Shown in pieces: positions 15,924 through 24,581 of a stretch of DNA of 29,579 nt. Below the pieces are notes generated by a model that ran no database searches, was not told the origin of the DNA, and saw nothing but the letters and a program-made list of their open reading frames with translations. Position 1 is the first letter of the stretch, and each line of letters opens with the position of its first letter. The stretch is from contig CAYVWB010000056.1 in the NCBI GenBank assembly GCA_964455395.1, positions 1 through 29,579 of the forward strand, written 5' to 3'. Origin of the DNA: CAYVWB01 sp964455395. Lineage in GTDB: Bacteria; Desulfobacterota; Desulfovibrionia; Desulfovibrionales; Desulfovibrionaceae. The position numbers and the translations under genes were made by a program.

Positions 15924-17164
15924 ATGGCGATCCTCCGCTGTTTCTCATCCCCCTTGCATTCCTCGCGCGCATCCACGCGCAACCCCACGGCCTGGGGCGC
16001 AGCCCAGAACCGCCGCAACGCCTCCATGGTCGGGTCCACCGATGCGAAAGCGCACGCCGAGACCGAGCGCATGGCCCGCGCCTGTGCGGCCAAGGCGTCG
16101 TAGTCCCTGCGTTCGTAATGCAACCGGCAGAGGGCCAGCCGGGCTTCCAAGGCCAAGGCGGGCTCCTGCGTCGCGGCCTCCAGCAGAGGCAGCGCTTCGT
16201 CATGGCGTTTCGCCTGCAGCAGGGTCTCCCCCAACTGCAGCGCCACAGCCGGGTCCCCAGGATTCAGGGCGTGCGCCCGCTCCCAGGCCTCGCATGCGCG
16301 TTGCAGGTAGTGGCCTGTCAAGGCGTCGTCGGCGAGGCAGCCTTCGGCGCACCCGCAGTACAGTCGCGCCAGGGCTGCGGCCTCATCGGGACCACCGCGA
16401 CGGGCGGCCTCTTCCGCAGCCTCCAGGGTGCGGACCAACTCCTCCTGCAGGCGCGCCAGCGCCGTGTGCGCGTAGAGCCGCACCTCGGCGTCCGGGTCCT
16501 GGAGGAAACGGTGGATGAGCCGCGCCGCCTCCGGACCGCCGCGCTCCCGCAACAGCTTCACGGCGCCGCGCTTGAGCTGGACGTCGTCCCCCCTGGCGAT
16601 GTCCAGCACGGGACGGGTGGAGAGCTCGTCCTGTAGATACGCCTCCAGCCCGCCTATGGCCTCGAGGTGCGACTCGATCTCGAAGCCCTCCATGACTGAC
16701 GCGCTTCCGGCGTTGCGTTCGAACTCCCTGGCGAGCCCCAGCGGCCGCATGCAGAGGCTCGCCAAGGCCGCAGCCAGCACGCCGGCTGCGCCCACGCCGG
16801 GCAGGAACCACGCCAGCCACGCCGCCAGCATGAACGTTCCCCGAGTCGTTGCGCGGGTGGACTGCGCCGTCGCCCAGAAGAGCCCCCCCTGCAGGAAGTG
16901 CAGCACCAGCGCGCCCAACGTCCAGATCAAACCCGACACGCCAACCAAGCCCAGCGCGTCGACAAAACCCGGCGCGTCGCCCTCCACCGAAGCGCGCCAC
17001 AGCCAGAACGCCCCCGTTTCCACCACCAACGCAGCCACGGCCACGCCCGCCAGCAGGAGCCGCCCCGCGCGGTTCGGACGCACCGTTCCCCCTGACGCCT
17101 GCGCGCATCCGCAGCGATCCCCCACGGGGGGCTCCCATTCGTCGTGCGTCGTATCACGTCTCAT
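15920..17164 (-). CDS. pelE: Pel inner-membrane assembly protein PelE
   Basis: This 414-residue protein has two N-terminal membrane segments after a 35-residue cytoplasmic lead (LLLAGVAVAALVVETGAFWLW and LGLVGVSGLIWTLGALVLHFL). A third hydrophobic stretch follows (MLAAWLAWFLPGVGAAGVLA). The cytoplasmic remainder is helical-repeat sequence. One HEAT-like unit (DPDAEVRLYAHTALARLQEEL) and TPR units (ACEAWERAHALNPGDPAVAL, then ETLLQAKRHDEALPLLEAA) are visible. PelE in Pseudomonas (about 330 residues) has the same order: short membrane part, then TPRs that bind PelF. The position between pelD and pelF and the overlaps at both ends (11 bases with pelD, ATGA with pelF) support the call. The ATG at 17164 has GGGAGC upstream. 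Confidence 0.85.
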   Translation of the reverse strand: MRRDTTHDEWEPPVGDRCGCAQASGGTVRPNRAGRLLLAGVAVAALVVETGAFWLWRASVEGDAPGFVDALGLVGVSGLIWTLGALVLHFLQGGLFWATAQSTRATTRGTFMLAAWLAWFLPGVGAAGVLAAALASLCMRPLGLAREFERNAGSASVMEGFEIESHLEAIGGLEAYLQDELSTRPVLDIARGDDVQLKRGAVKLLRERGGPEAARLIHRFLQDPDAEVRLYAHTALARLQEELVRTLEAAEEAARRGGPDEAAALARLYCGCAEGCLADDALTGHYLQRACEAWERAHALNPGDPAVALQLGETLLQAKRHDEALPLLEAATQEPALALEARLALCRLHYERRDYDALAAQARAMRSVSACAFASVDPTMEALRRFWAAPQAVGLRVDAREECKGDEKQRRIAI

Positions 17165-18698
17165 GATCGGCTCCCTGCGCCGCCGCCGCGAGCATGGCCG
17201 TGGCGTCCGGATGTTGCTCCTCCATGGCCGCCACCCCGCCTCCCAAGACAACCCCGCCGTCGCCCAAAGCCTCGGCGTGTTCGGCGTACTGCGCCATGAT
17301 GGCCCGTGCGACCACCGCCGCGCCCTCCTTGGGCGTATTGGGCGTCACCAGCGCGAAGCCGCCTTCATGATCCCGCAAAAACAATAGATCCAGCGCGCGC
17401 ACCTTGGCCTTCACGGCGCTGCTGAAGGCCCGCAGGCAGCTGGCGCGCGCCTCCGGGGACATGGCCTCCAGACCGCGCAGCCGGAGAGCGAGCACGGCGA
17501 GGGGCAACCCGTAACGGGCAGCGCGCTGGAACTCCTCCTGCAGACGGAGGTCGAGATAGGCCGGGGTGTAGGCGTGGAGGTCGTCATCCAGAATGAGCCG
17601 GGCGCGCGCCGCCTGGTGTTCCCGCGCATTGGCCAGACTGGCGCCGCACCAGTCCGCCAGCAAGGAAGTCAGCTCCACGTTCATCTGATTGAACTTGAGG
17701 AATGGCGCGTCCTCCACGTTCATGACGCCGAGCACGGCCCCCGTGACGCCATGACGGATGGGCGCGCTGACGAGGATGTCGTCACGCCGGCGGTCCGCAT
17801 AGAGCGCCACGTTCAGACTCTGCGTCCGACCGTGGCGTACGGCGGCGGCCATGGTCCCTTCCCGGTGGGAGGCGAAGGCCGGCGGCGGCGCCCCCCCGCC
17901 CTTCCACGCCGCCAGCGCGAGGGCTTCCCCCTCCAGGAGATAGATGGAGGAACGCGTGGCGCCGACATAGTCATGAAGCAGGTCGAGGGCCGCCGGGCAG
18001 ATGGCGCTCTCATCCAGCGAGCGGAGCGCCTGCGCGCCCTCATACAAGGTGGCGAGGGTCCGGCTCTGCAGGGAGAGCCGCGCGTCCACCTCCTCCTTGG
18101 CGGCGACGAGCGCGGCGTGACGACGCTGCAGCTGCGCGCCGGCGCGTCGGGCGTTGTGCAACTCGTCACGCAGACGCCCCGCGACTTCCCGTTGGGACTG
18201 ACGGATTTCTCCCAACAGCGCGCCCCCCAGCACAAACGCCACAGGCGCGCCCCAGAAAGCGACCCGTCGCATGTCCATGAGCGAAATGTCCGGCGTCTCC
18301 CACAAGGCGAAGCCCACGTAGAGCAGTCCCGAAGCGAGCCCGGCCGCCACCCCCGCAGCGAAGCCGTACCGCACGGGGATGAACGCCGCCACCAGCCAGT
18401 AAGGATGTGGCGAAACCCCAAGAAACCCTGGCGTTTGTCTGAAGAAGAGCATGTTGACCAGCGATATGAGCGCCAGGCCGAGCATGATCTCCATGAGGAT
18501 GCGTCCGAAGCGCAGCTGGTCATCCGCCCACGCCGCGCCGTCTGCAGCAAGGCTTTTCGGCTCGGCCTGCGGGAGCGGGAAGCCCTCCCAACGAGGCGTT
18601 CTGATCCGCGCCGGCGGCGCGGCGACAACAGCTGCATCCGCGCCGCCCACGTTGCCGGTCAACTCGCCTTTCACCTTCGTGTATTCGGTCAGTCTCAT
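17154..18698 (-). CDS. pelD: Pel c-di-GMP receptor PelD
   Basis: This 514-residue protein has a cytoplasmic lead and about four membrane helices (residues 85-185, from LMEIMLGLALISLVNMLFF). A coiled-coil-like linker follows (LQRRHAALVAAKEEVDARLS), then a GAF domain (about 215-355) and a degenerate GGDEF domain. The place of the GGDEF motif is taken by LRDHEGGF, so cyclase activity is unlikely. The inhibitory-site RxxD is kept as RALD (Arg434-Asp437), just upstream. This is how Pseudomonas PelD binds c-di-GMP to switch on Pel synthesis, so the same control is inferred. AAAGGGGG precedes the ATG at 18698. It starts 146 bases after the preceding TPR gene, the largest gap inside the pel core, so an internal promoter is possible. 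Confidence 0.9.
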   Translation of the reverse strand: MRLTEYTKVKGELTGNVGGADAAVVAAPPARIRTPRWEGFPLPQAEPKSLAADGAAWADDQLRFGRILMEIMLGLALISLVNMLFFRQTPGFLGVSPHPYWLVAAFIPVRYGFAAGVAAGLASGLLYVGFALWETPDISLMDMRRVAFWGAPVAFVLGGALLGEIRQSQREVAGRLRDELHNARRAGAQLQRRHAALVAAKEEVDARLSLQSRTLATLYEGAQALRSLDESAICPAALDLLHDYVGATRSSIYLLEGEALALAAWKGGGAPPPAFASHREGTMAAAVRHGRTQSLNVALYADRRRDDILVSAPIRHGVTGAVLGVMNVEDAPFLKFNQMNVELTSLLADWCGASLANAREHQAARARLILDDDLHAYTPAYLDLRLQEEFQRAARYGLPLAVLALRLRGLEAMSPEARASCLRAFSSAVKAKVRALDLLFLRDHEGGFALVTPNTPKEGAAVVARAIMAQYAEHAEALGDGGVVLGGGVAAMEEQHPDATAMLAAAAQGADHET

Positions 18699-18844
18699 GA
18701 TTCCCCCTTTCGTGACGATGCTCCGATACTTCGTTGCCGCGACGACCTCCGGCCTCATCCGCTGGCGTTCGACCGTTGCGGACCGTCGCGCGTCTCCCCC
18801 GGCCCCCCCGGCTGAAGGCGCTTCCCCCCATCAAGCCGCCCTGC

Positions 18845-19471
18845 TCAGGGACAGAGCCGCCTCGAACGCGGCGCCCACGGCGAGACATACTTCGTGCGCC
18901 GTTCCCGACACAGCACACGGATATGCTCGCGCACTTCCATGTTGTCCGGCTGCAACGTTTCCAGCTCCCTGAAACGTTGCAAGGCGTCGCGCTCCTTGCC
19001 GAGATCCCAATAGGCGTAGGCGAGGCCTTCCAACGCGTAGAGGTCCGGGGGATCGCCACGGCGTTCGGCGAGGCGCAACGCCGTTTCGTAGGCGTGTGCG
19101 GCTTGCGCCGAGCGTCCCTGCGCCATATACAGCTCGGCCATGCGTCTGGCGGCAGTCGGGGACTCCGGTTCGCGCCGCATCCAGTCCCGGAGCAGCGCTT
19201 CGGCGTGGTCATGGCGTTCGTGTCGGATGAGCGCGTCCAGGTATTCGTCCCGGATGTCATGATCTTCGGGATGCTCGGCGAGCAGGCGCTGATAGGCGGC
19301 CATGGCTTCGGCCACACGGCCGTTGCGCTCCAGGAGACGCGCTTGCATGCGTTCCCGGGTCTGGATGTCGAAAGCGAAGGGCGCTTGCGCGTGCGTCGGC
19401 GTCCCCCAAAGCGTCACGGCCACTCCCACGAGCACGAGCAGCCGGCGCGCGATGCGGCGAGCGCTTGTCAT
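18845..19471 (-). CDS. Periplasmic TPR protein of the pel operon
   Basis: This 208-residue protein has a signal peptide (ARRLLVLVGVAVTLWGTPTHAQ) with a likely cut after A-Q near residue 29. Four or so TPR-like helical pairs follow, such as NGRVAEAMAAYQRLLAEHPED and GRSAQAAHAYETALRLAERRG, and ALQRFRELETLQPDN. A short basic tail (RSRRLCP) ends the protein. Its start overlaps the stop of the PelB-like gene as ATGA, so the two are translated together. It has no barrel segment and no lipobox. It could be a separated piece of the PelB TPR superhelix, or a stand-in for PelC as a periplasmic partner. I do not recognise a named family. Confidence 0.7.
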   Translation of the reverse strand: MTSARRIARRLLVLVGVAVTLWGTPTHAQAPFAFDIQTRERMQARLLERNGRVAEAMAAYQRLLAEHPEDHDIRDEYLDALIRHERHDHAEALLRDWMRREPESPTAARRMAELYMAQGRSAQAAHAYETALRLAERRGDPPDLYALEGLAYAYWDLGKERDALQRFRELETLQPDNMEVREHIRVLCRERRTKYVSPWAPRSRRLCP

Positions 19472-22365
19472 GAGTCACCTCCCTGGCCGTTCGAGGAGGC
19501 GCTTTCCGGCGCACGCAGGAGCTGCAGCGCCGCCCGGTATTCGGCCTCGGCGCGTTCGCCTTGTCCGGAGGCTTCATAGTAACCGGCGAGCAGGTAGCGG
19601 GCTTCCGCATCGTCGCCGCGCAGGAGGACGTAGCGTTGCATGGGGTCGATGGCGCGTACGTGGTCGCCCATGGCCGCGAAGGCGAGGCCCAGTCCCTTGA
19701 GCGCCGCAGCGTTGTCCGCCTGGACGCGCAAAGCGCGGGAGAAACAGTCCTCGGCCAAACGCGGCATGTCCGCAAAGAGCGCCTCTCCGCCGAGTTCCGC
19801 GAGGAAGCCGGGGTCGCTGGCGTTGGTCTCGACGAGTTGCATGAAGATGTGCTGCGCGTCGGCGTCCCTGCCCGACCGCTGGAGCGCGAGCGCGTAGGCG
19901 AAGGCGTCATCCCGCGCGAGCGCTCCGCTCCGGTGGAGCGGTTCCAGATACCCCACGGCTTCTGCCCACCGCTGCGCCGTGACGGCGCGCCGGCCCAGCA
20001 ACAACCGTGTCCCCGGGGGCGTGTCGCCGGTTCGGGCCAGCCTTTCCAGCAGAACTGCCGCCTGCTCCTCCCGACCAGCCCAGAGGTAGCGCTCCGCCAG
20101 GGTTGCGGCGAGTTCATGGCTGTGCGGCGCAAGGCTGTACGCCCGCTCGTGGTAACGCAATGCGAGCTCGGCAAGTTGCGCATTGTCCGCAGCCTCGGCG
20201 GCGTCCAGCGCCGCTTCCAGATCCTCTGGCGTGTCCTCCGCCACGGACGCCAGCAACGTGGCGCGCTTGTCTTCCCGGCCCACCCAACCGTAAGCGTCCG
20301 CGAGTCGACGCCGCAGTTCCCGATGGCGACGTTGGGTGGGATTCGTGCGCGCCAAGGCGTCTTCTCCCAGCCTGAGAGCGTTGCGCAAGGCGCGTTGGTC
20401 CTGCGCGGCGGCGGCTGCGTCCAGATAGGCGAAGAGGTCCTGGAGATCCCCTCCGGCGGCGGCGATGCGCTGGAAAAGCGGCAGGGCCTTGTCGTACTGC
20501 TTGGCTCCCAGGAATCCATGGGCGGCGGCGCGCAGGGTGTCCAGGTCGTCCACGCCAGCCTCGTAAGCGCGGGCGAGTTGTCGCGCGCGGGCTTCTTCCA
20601 TGCCCACCCACCCCAGGATCTCCGCCATGCGCAACCGCAGCTCCCGCACGTGCGTTGGCGCCGGATTCGTCTGCGCGATGAACGCCTCGGCGGCGTCCAC
20701 GGCCGCTTTCGTCAAGGCGGCGTCGCCGGCGTACCCCACGGTCTCCAGGTACGTCAGGACATCTTCACTGCGCTGCGTCACGGCGAGACGGCGGCGCAGA
20801 GCGCGCTCACCCGCTTGGTGGTCGCCCATGGCGAAATACTGCTCGGCGGCCTGCGCCAGCAGTTTCGTGTCGTCGGGGAAAGCCGCGAGCGCGGCTTCCA
20901 GGGCCTCCAGCAGCGCCGCCCGGGAGTTCTGCGGCCGGGCCTGTCCCTCGTGCGCATGGACCACTGTCGCAGCGGCGGCCTCCACCATGGCGCGGGCTGC
21001 AGCTGCGTCGCGTTTCAGCAGGAACAGCTGTCTGAACCAGGGGTAGGCGCGCGCCGGCTCCTCCAGAGCGAGCCATGTTTCCCCCAGCAGATGTTGCATC
21101 GCCGGTGAGACCGACTTTGCTTCCGTGGCGAGGGCCTCCTCCGTGAGCGTCACGGCCTCGCGCAGCAAGGCCTTGTCGTCGGCCCACTGCGCCGCCTCCA
21201 TCATGCGTCTGAGGTCCTGGCTGTCGGCGCCTCCTGCGGCGACGAGCTTCATGTACGCGCGCGTCATCTTTTCCGGCGCGCCGGAGGCTTCATGGACGCT
21301 GGCCAGCAATCGCAGATGAGCTTGCGGATCGCCATCGCGCTCCAGGGCGTGGAGCAACCGCTCGGCGAGGGTGAACTCCTGAGCGACGAGACTCGCTTCG
21401 AACGCCTGCTTGCGAATGGCGGCGTCCCTGACGGCGCGTGAGGCGGGAAGGGCTTGGCCGACAGACGCTTCCGGGGAAGTGGTTTCCCCTTGGGGATCGG
21501 GGCTGGCGTCGGCCAGCGTCTCCAGGTACCGCGCGGCCTGTCCCGCATAACCGCTTTCCAGAAGCAGGAAGCCGAAGCGTTGTTGCGTGACGCGGTCCAG
21601 CCCCAGCCGCAGGTCCCACGTGGCGGCGAGTTCCTTTGCGAGCGCCTGGCGTCCGGTCTGGATGCAGTGCGCCATGGCCAGGGCGAGGTGCGTCTGGAAG
21701 GCTTCGGGATCGGCTGCAGGCGTGGCGTCCCCGTGCTCTTCCTGCAGGGCGAAGAGGCTGATCATGACCTGATCGCGCAGCACGTCGGGACCATGCTCCA
21801 GTCGCGCGCGCGCCAGGGTGCGCAAGACGGGCGCGAGGAAGTTCTCGAGGGTCGGGACGGGCGTCGGGGTCTTCGGCTCGTCGGTGGAATCTGGCGTGGG
21901 CGCGGCGAGGATGTAGCGCGCCATGGCTGCGCCGGCTTCGTCCATCATGCCGTGAGCGAAGTGGACATGGTAGATTTCCAACAGGAGCTCGCGACGACTC
22001 GGCTCCAGAGCGTAGATGCGCTCCAGATAGGGGGGGACCTCACGTTTGCGGCGGTTCCAGATGAGATAGTTCACCATCTGCTGGAGCGCGGACAGGTTGT
22101 TGGGTTTCAGCGCCAGGGCGTGCTCCAGGGTCGCCACGGCGCGGTCGCCTTCACCGTTGAATTCGAGCACTTCCGCCGCCGTAACGAGCATGCCGAAGTC
22201 ATCCTTGGCGGATTCCACGGCGTGCGGCGTCATCTCGTAGGCGCGGTCCAGCTTGCCGCTCGCCATCAGCAATTCGAGCATCTCGCGCTCGCTGGGGAAG
22301 GCGGCGTAGGCTATCGCCACCACCACGGCCGCGAAAAGGAGGAGTGAGGGCACGGGGTGTTTCAT
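19468..22365 (-). CDS. pelB: PelB-like TPR protein without the outer-membrane barrel
   Basis: This 965-residue protein has one N-terminal membrane anchor (VPSLLLFAAVVVAIAYAAF). Tandem TPRs then run to the end, for example AVATLEHALALKPNNLSALQQM early and CFSRALRVQADNAAALKGLGLAFAAMG near the C-terminus. PelB of Pseudomonas (about 1190 residues) has the same anchor and TPR array but ends in a 16-strand barrel that exports Pel. Here the last residues (RAEAEYRAALQLLRAPES) are still TPR, and the next gene begins at once, so no barrel is coded. The order pelA-pelB-pelD and the ATGA overlap with the PelA-like gene support the call. GGAGG lies seven bases before the ATG. The gene symbol is by position and partial architecture. 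Confidence 0.72.
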   Translation of the reverse strand: MKHPVPSLLLFAAVVVAIAYAAFPSEREMLELLMASGKLDRAYEMTPHAVESAKDDFGMLVTAAEVLEFNGEGDRAVATLEHALALKPNNLSALQQMVNYLIWNRRKREVPPYLERIYALEPSRRELLLEIYHVHFAHGMMDEAGAAMARYILAAPTPDSTDEPKTPTPVPTLENFLAPVLRTLARARLEHGPDVLRDQVMISLFALQEEHGDATPAADPEAFQTHLALAMAHCIQTGRQALAKELAATWDLRLGLDRVTQQRFGFLLLESGYAGQAARYLETLADASPDPQGETTSPEASVGQALPASRAVRDAAIRKQAFEASLVAQEFTLAERLLHALERDGDPQAHLRLLASVHEASGAPEKMTRAYMKLVAAGGADSQDLRRMMEAAQWADDKALLREAVTLTEEALATEAKSVSPAMQHLLGETWLALEEPARAYPWFRQLFLLKRDAAAARAMVEAAAATVVHAHEGQARPQNSRAALLEALEAALAAFPDDTKLLAQAAEQYFAMGDHQAGERALRRRLAVTQRSEDVLTYLETVGYAGDAALTKAAVDAAEAFIAQTNPAPTHVRELRLRMAEILGWVGMEEARARQLARAYEAGVDDLDTLRAAAHGFLGAKQYDKALPLFQRIAAAGGDLQDLFAYLDAAAAAQDQRALRNALRLGEDALARTNPTQRRHRELRRRLADAYGWVGREDKRATLLASVAEDTPEDLEAALDAAEAADNAQLAELALRYHERAYSLAPHSHELAATLAERYLWAGREEQAAVLLERLARTGDTPPGTRLLLGRRAVTAQRWAEAVGYLEPLHRSGALARDDAFAYALALQRSGRDADAQHIFMQLVETNASDPGFLAELGGEALFADMPRLAEDCFSRALRVQADNAAALKGLGLAFAAMGDHVRAIDPMQRYVLLRGDDAEARYLLAGYYEASGQGERAEAEYRAALQLLRAPESASSNGQGGDS

Positions 22366-24467
22366 GGGGCCACCTCCACACGTTCAAGTCGGGTCGCGTC
22401 CACTCGCATCACGCCGTCCGCGTTGCTCTGCCGTATGGACGACTGCTCGCCCACGCGCACGGTGAAGGGTGTATCCGGCGCCAACCCCGCGAATTCCACG
22501 AACCCCGGCGCAGGCCCCTCGTACACGCAGGCGGCGCCGCCTTCCTTGGCGGTGAAGTCGCGGACCTCGCCGCTGGCTTGCCGGATGTGCGGAATCCTCT
22601 GGGGGGCGGCGTCCAGCGTGACCACGGCTTCCTGCGCGTCCTGCATGAAGTGGATGAAGAGCCCTTCCGCCGTGCGTCTGTAGCCGAGCACGCCGGCGCA
22701 GCGCTCCAGGTCCGGGTCGTGCGCATCCGGGGGGAACCGCACCGTGCGGCACGCGCCGAAATGGGAGAAGCGGTAACGGTCCGGCGCGGTGTTCACGATG
22801 CGGCCTTCGAGGAACCCCCGCACGGCGAGAATCCATTCCGAAGCGAAGACATGCGCGAGGTCCTGGGTCGTCATCCACTCGTAGATGGTGTGGAGCGCCG
22901 CCACGGAGGCGGCTTTCTCCGCGCTGTAGAAGTGATAATAGGGGTTGACCGGGGCCAACACCCGGGGGGTCCCCGTGCGTTTCATGGTCTCCACGATGCT
23001 GCGGTAGCCAAAGAAGGGACCCGTCCAGAGGTTGGTGAGGATGTTCTCGTTGGCCTGCCCCGTGTGGATCTGATGGACGCCGCCCACGGCGCGGTAAAGC
23101 GGCGCCACGTTGAAGAGGGAGTTCTGCGCATCGTCATAGACGGTGTCGCCGCCGTTCATCTGGAGCAAGCCGGCGTCGTCGGCGATGGCGATCTGTTCCG
23201 GAGTCGGCGCGCAGTCCCCGGACCACAAGAGCACGCGACACGGTTTCTCGGGTGGAGCGAGCCGTTCGCTGATCCATCGGGTGGAGTATTCGATCTCCTT
23301 GGCGGGGTCGAAGTCGTACCCGGGGATGGTGTAGGCGTGGCGCCCGTAGAGGCCCAGCTTGTCGGCGGTCTTGTTGGCGTCCCAGAAGAAGGGGTGGCTG
23401 AAGGTGTGGGAAGCCGGCTCCACGTTGGGCAGCGCGAAGAGTTCCTGCGCCAGGGCCATGGAGCGCGCGTCGCCTTTCAGCTCGGGGTCGATCTCCGCCA
23501 CGATGACCGATATGGTGAACGGCAGATCGTAGCGGGTGAAGATCTCGTCCCGAAGGATTTCGGCGCAGTTGGCGTCCGCCCGGATTTCCGTAAACCCGGC
23601 GAAGGCGTCGCCATCCACATGGGTGAAGGCCAGTCGCGCGCCGTTGCGCATGGCCGGCGCGAAGGCCGGCGGTGGGGTCTGCGCGCCGTGCAGACACGCG
23701 CCGAGGAAGGCGAAGGGGTCCACATGCCATTGCTGATCGTAGGTATAGGGATTCGTCCACGCCAGGAACTCGATGAACGCGTGACCACCGCCCGGTCCCA
23801 CCGAGACCATGGAGCCGACTTCCCCCGGCCGATCCCGCCGGTGGACCGCGACCAGAGTGCGCGCCCCGGGGACCTCGAGCGTGATGTTCGCCCAGGCCGG
23901 AGGCGGCTGGGGCATGGCGCGCTCGAACCCCGTCATGGCGTCATCAAGGTGGACATAGTCCAGCATGCTCCTGTCATGAAGGGTCTCCGAAATGAAGCGC
24001 AGCCCCACCTGTCGGAACAAGGCTTCGTGCAGCTCCGGATCTTCCGACGTCTCGTCCGGCCGCGCGCCAGCCAGCGTCCCCAATAGCACCAGCTTCCGAC
24101 CCGCCTCGGACTGCGCCAGCAGCCAAGCGTTGAAGGCGTCCGGGTCGGCCATCTCTCCGGAGTAGAAACTGGTGACCACCGCGGCCACGTCCGTCATCGT
24201 CTCTGGGGCAGGCAGGGGCCGCGCCGCCGCGTCCCGGTACTCCACAAGGTAGCCCATGTAGTTGGCCACCATCTGGAAGCCGGCGCGGAAGAAATTGTCC
24301 TCCTCGTTCAAGCCCTCGTCGCTGTTGTAGAAGACCATGATGCGGCGGGGCGTGAAGGTCTGCGCCGCAGCCGACGCCGTCGAACTTGCGGTCCCTGTCA
24401 GGAGGACCATGACGACAAGAATTCCCAACCACGCCGGAATGCTGCCTGTACGGCGAACTCGATGCAT
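22362..24467 (-). CDS. pelA: PelA-like polysaccharide deacetylase lacking the hydrolase domain
   Basis: This 701-residue exported protein has a signal peptide (VVMVLLTGTASSTASA, cut near residue 34). A Rossmann-like domain follows (RRIMVFYNSDEGLN to about 160), as in the middle of PelA, and then the deacetylase core. The catalytic pattern is FTHVDGDAFAGF (Asp285, Asp287) and ASHTFSHPFFWD (His354, His358). The spacing of aspartate to the histidine pair is close to that in Pseudomonas PelA. A C-terminal beta-rich region ends the protein. Full-length PelA (about 948) begins with a glycosidase domain that is missing here; a similar protein is coded separately at 12110-13051. It probably removes acetyl groups from Pel in the periplasm, making it cationic. 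AGGAG lies seven bases before the ATG. Confidence 0.87.
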   Translation of the reverse strand: MHRVRRTGSIPAWLGILVVMVLLTGTASSTASAAAQTFTPRRIMVFYNSDEGLNEEDNFFRAGFQMVANYMGYLVEYRDAAARPLPAPETMTDVAAVVTSFYSGEMADPDAFNAWLLAQSEAGRKLVLLGTLAGARPDETSEDPELHEALFRQVGLRFISETLHDRSMLDYVHLDDAMTGFERAMPQPPPAWANITLEVPGARTLVAVHRRDRPGEVGSMVSVGPGGGHAFIEFLAWTNPYTYDQQWHVDPFAFLGACLHGAQTPPPAFAPAMRNGARLAFTHVDGDAFAGFTEIRADANCAEILRDEIFTRYDLPFTISVIVAEIDPELKGDARSMALAQELFALPNVEPASHTFSHPFFWDANKTADKLGLYGRHAYTIPGYDFDPAKEIEYSTRWISERLAPPEKPCRVLLWSGDCAPTPEQIAIADDAGLLQMNGGDTVYDDAQNSLFNVAPLYRAVGGVHQIHTGQANENILTNLWTGPFFGYRSIVETMKRTGTPRVLAPVNPYYHFYSAEKAASVAALHTIYEWMTTQDLAHVFASEWILAVRGFLEGRIVNTAPDRYRFSHFGACRTVRFPPDAHDPDLERCAGVLGYRRTAEGLFIHFMQDAQEAVVTLDAAPQRIPHIRQASGEVRDFTAKEGGAACVYEGPAPGFVEFAGLAPDTPFTVRVGEQSSIRQSNADGVMRVDATRLERVEVAP

Positions 24468-24581
24468 GACGATGCTCCTGCGCTCGCGTATCCGTGTTGA
24501 TTCGAAATATCGCGCCGGTTCGCTGCGGCGGCCCGGACGCCCCCCCGCCAGCCCGCATACGGCCAGCGTGTCGGCAGACGC

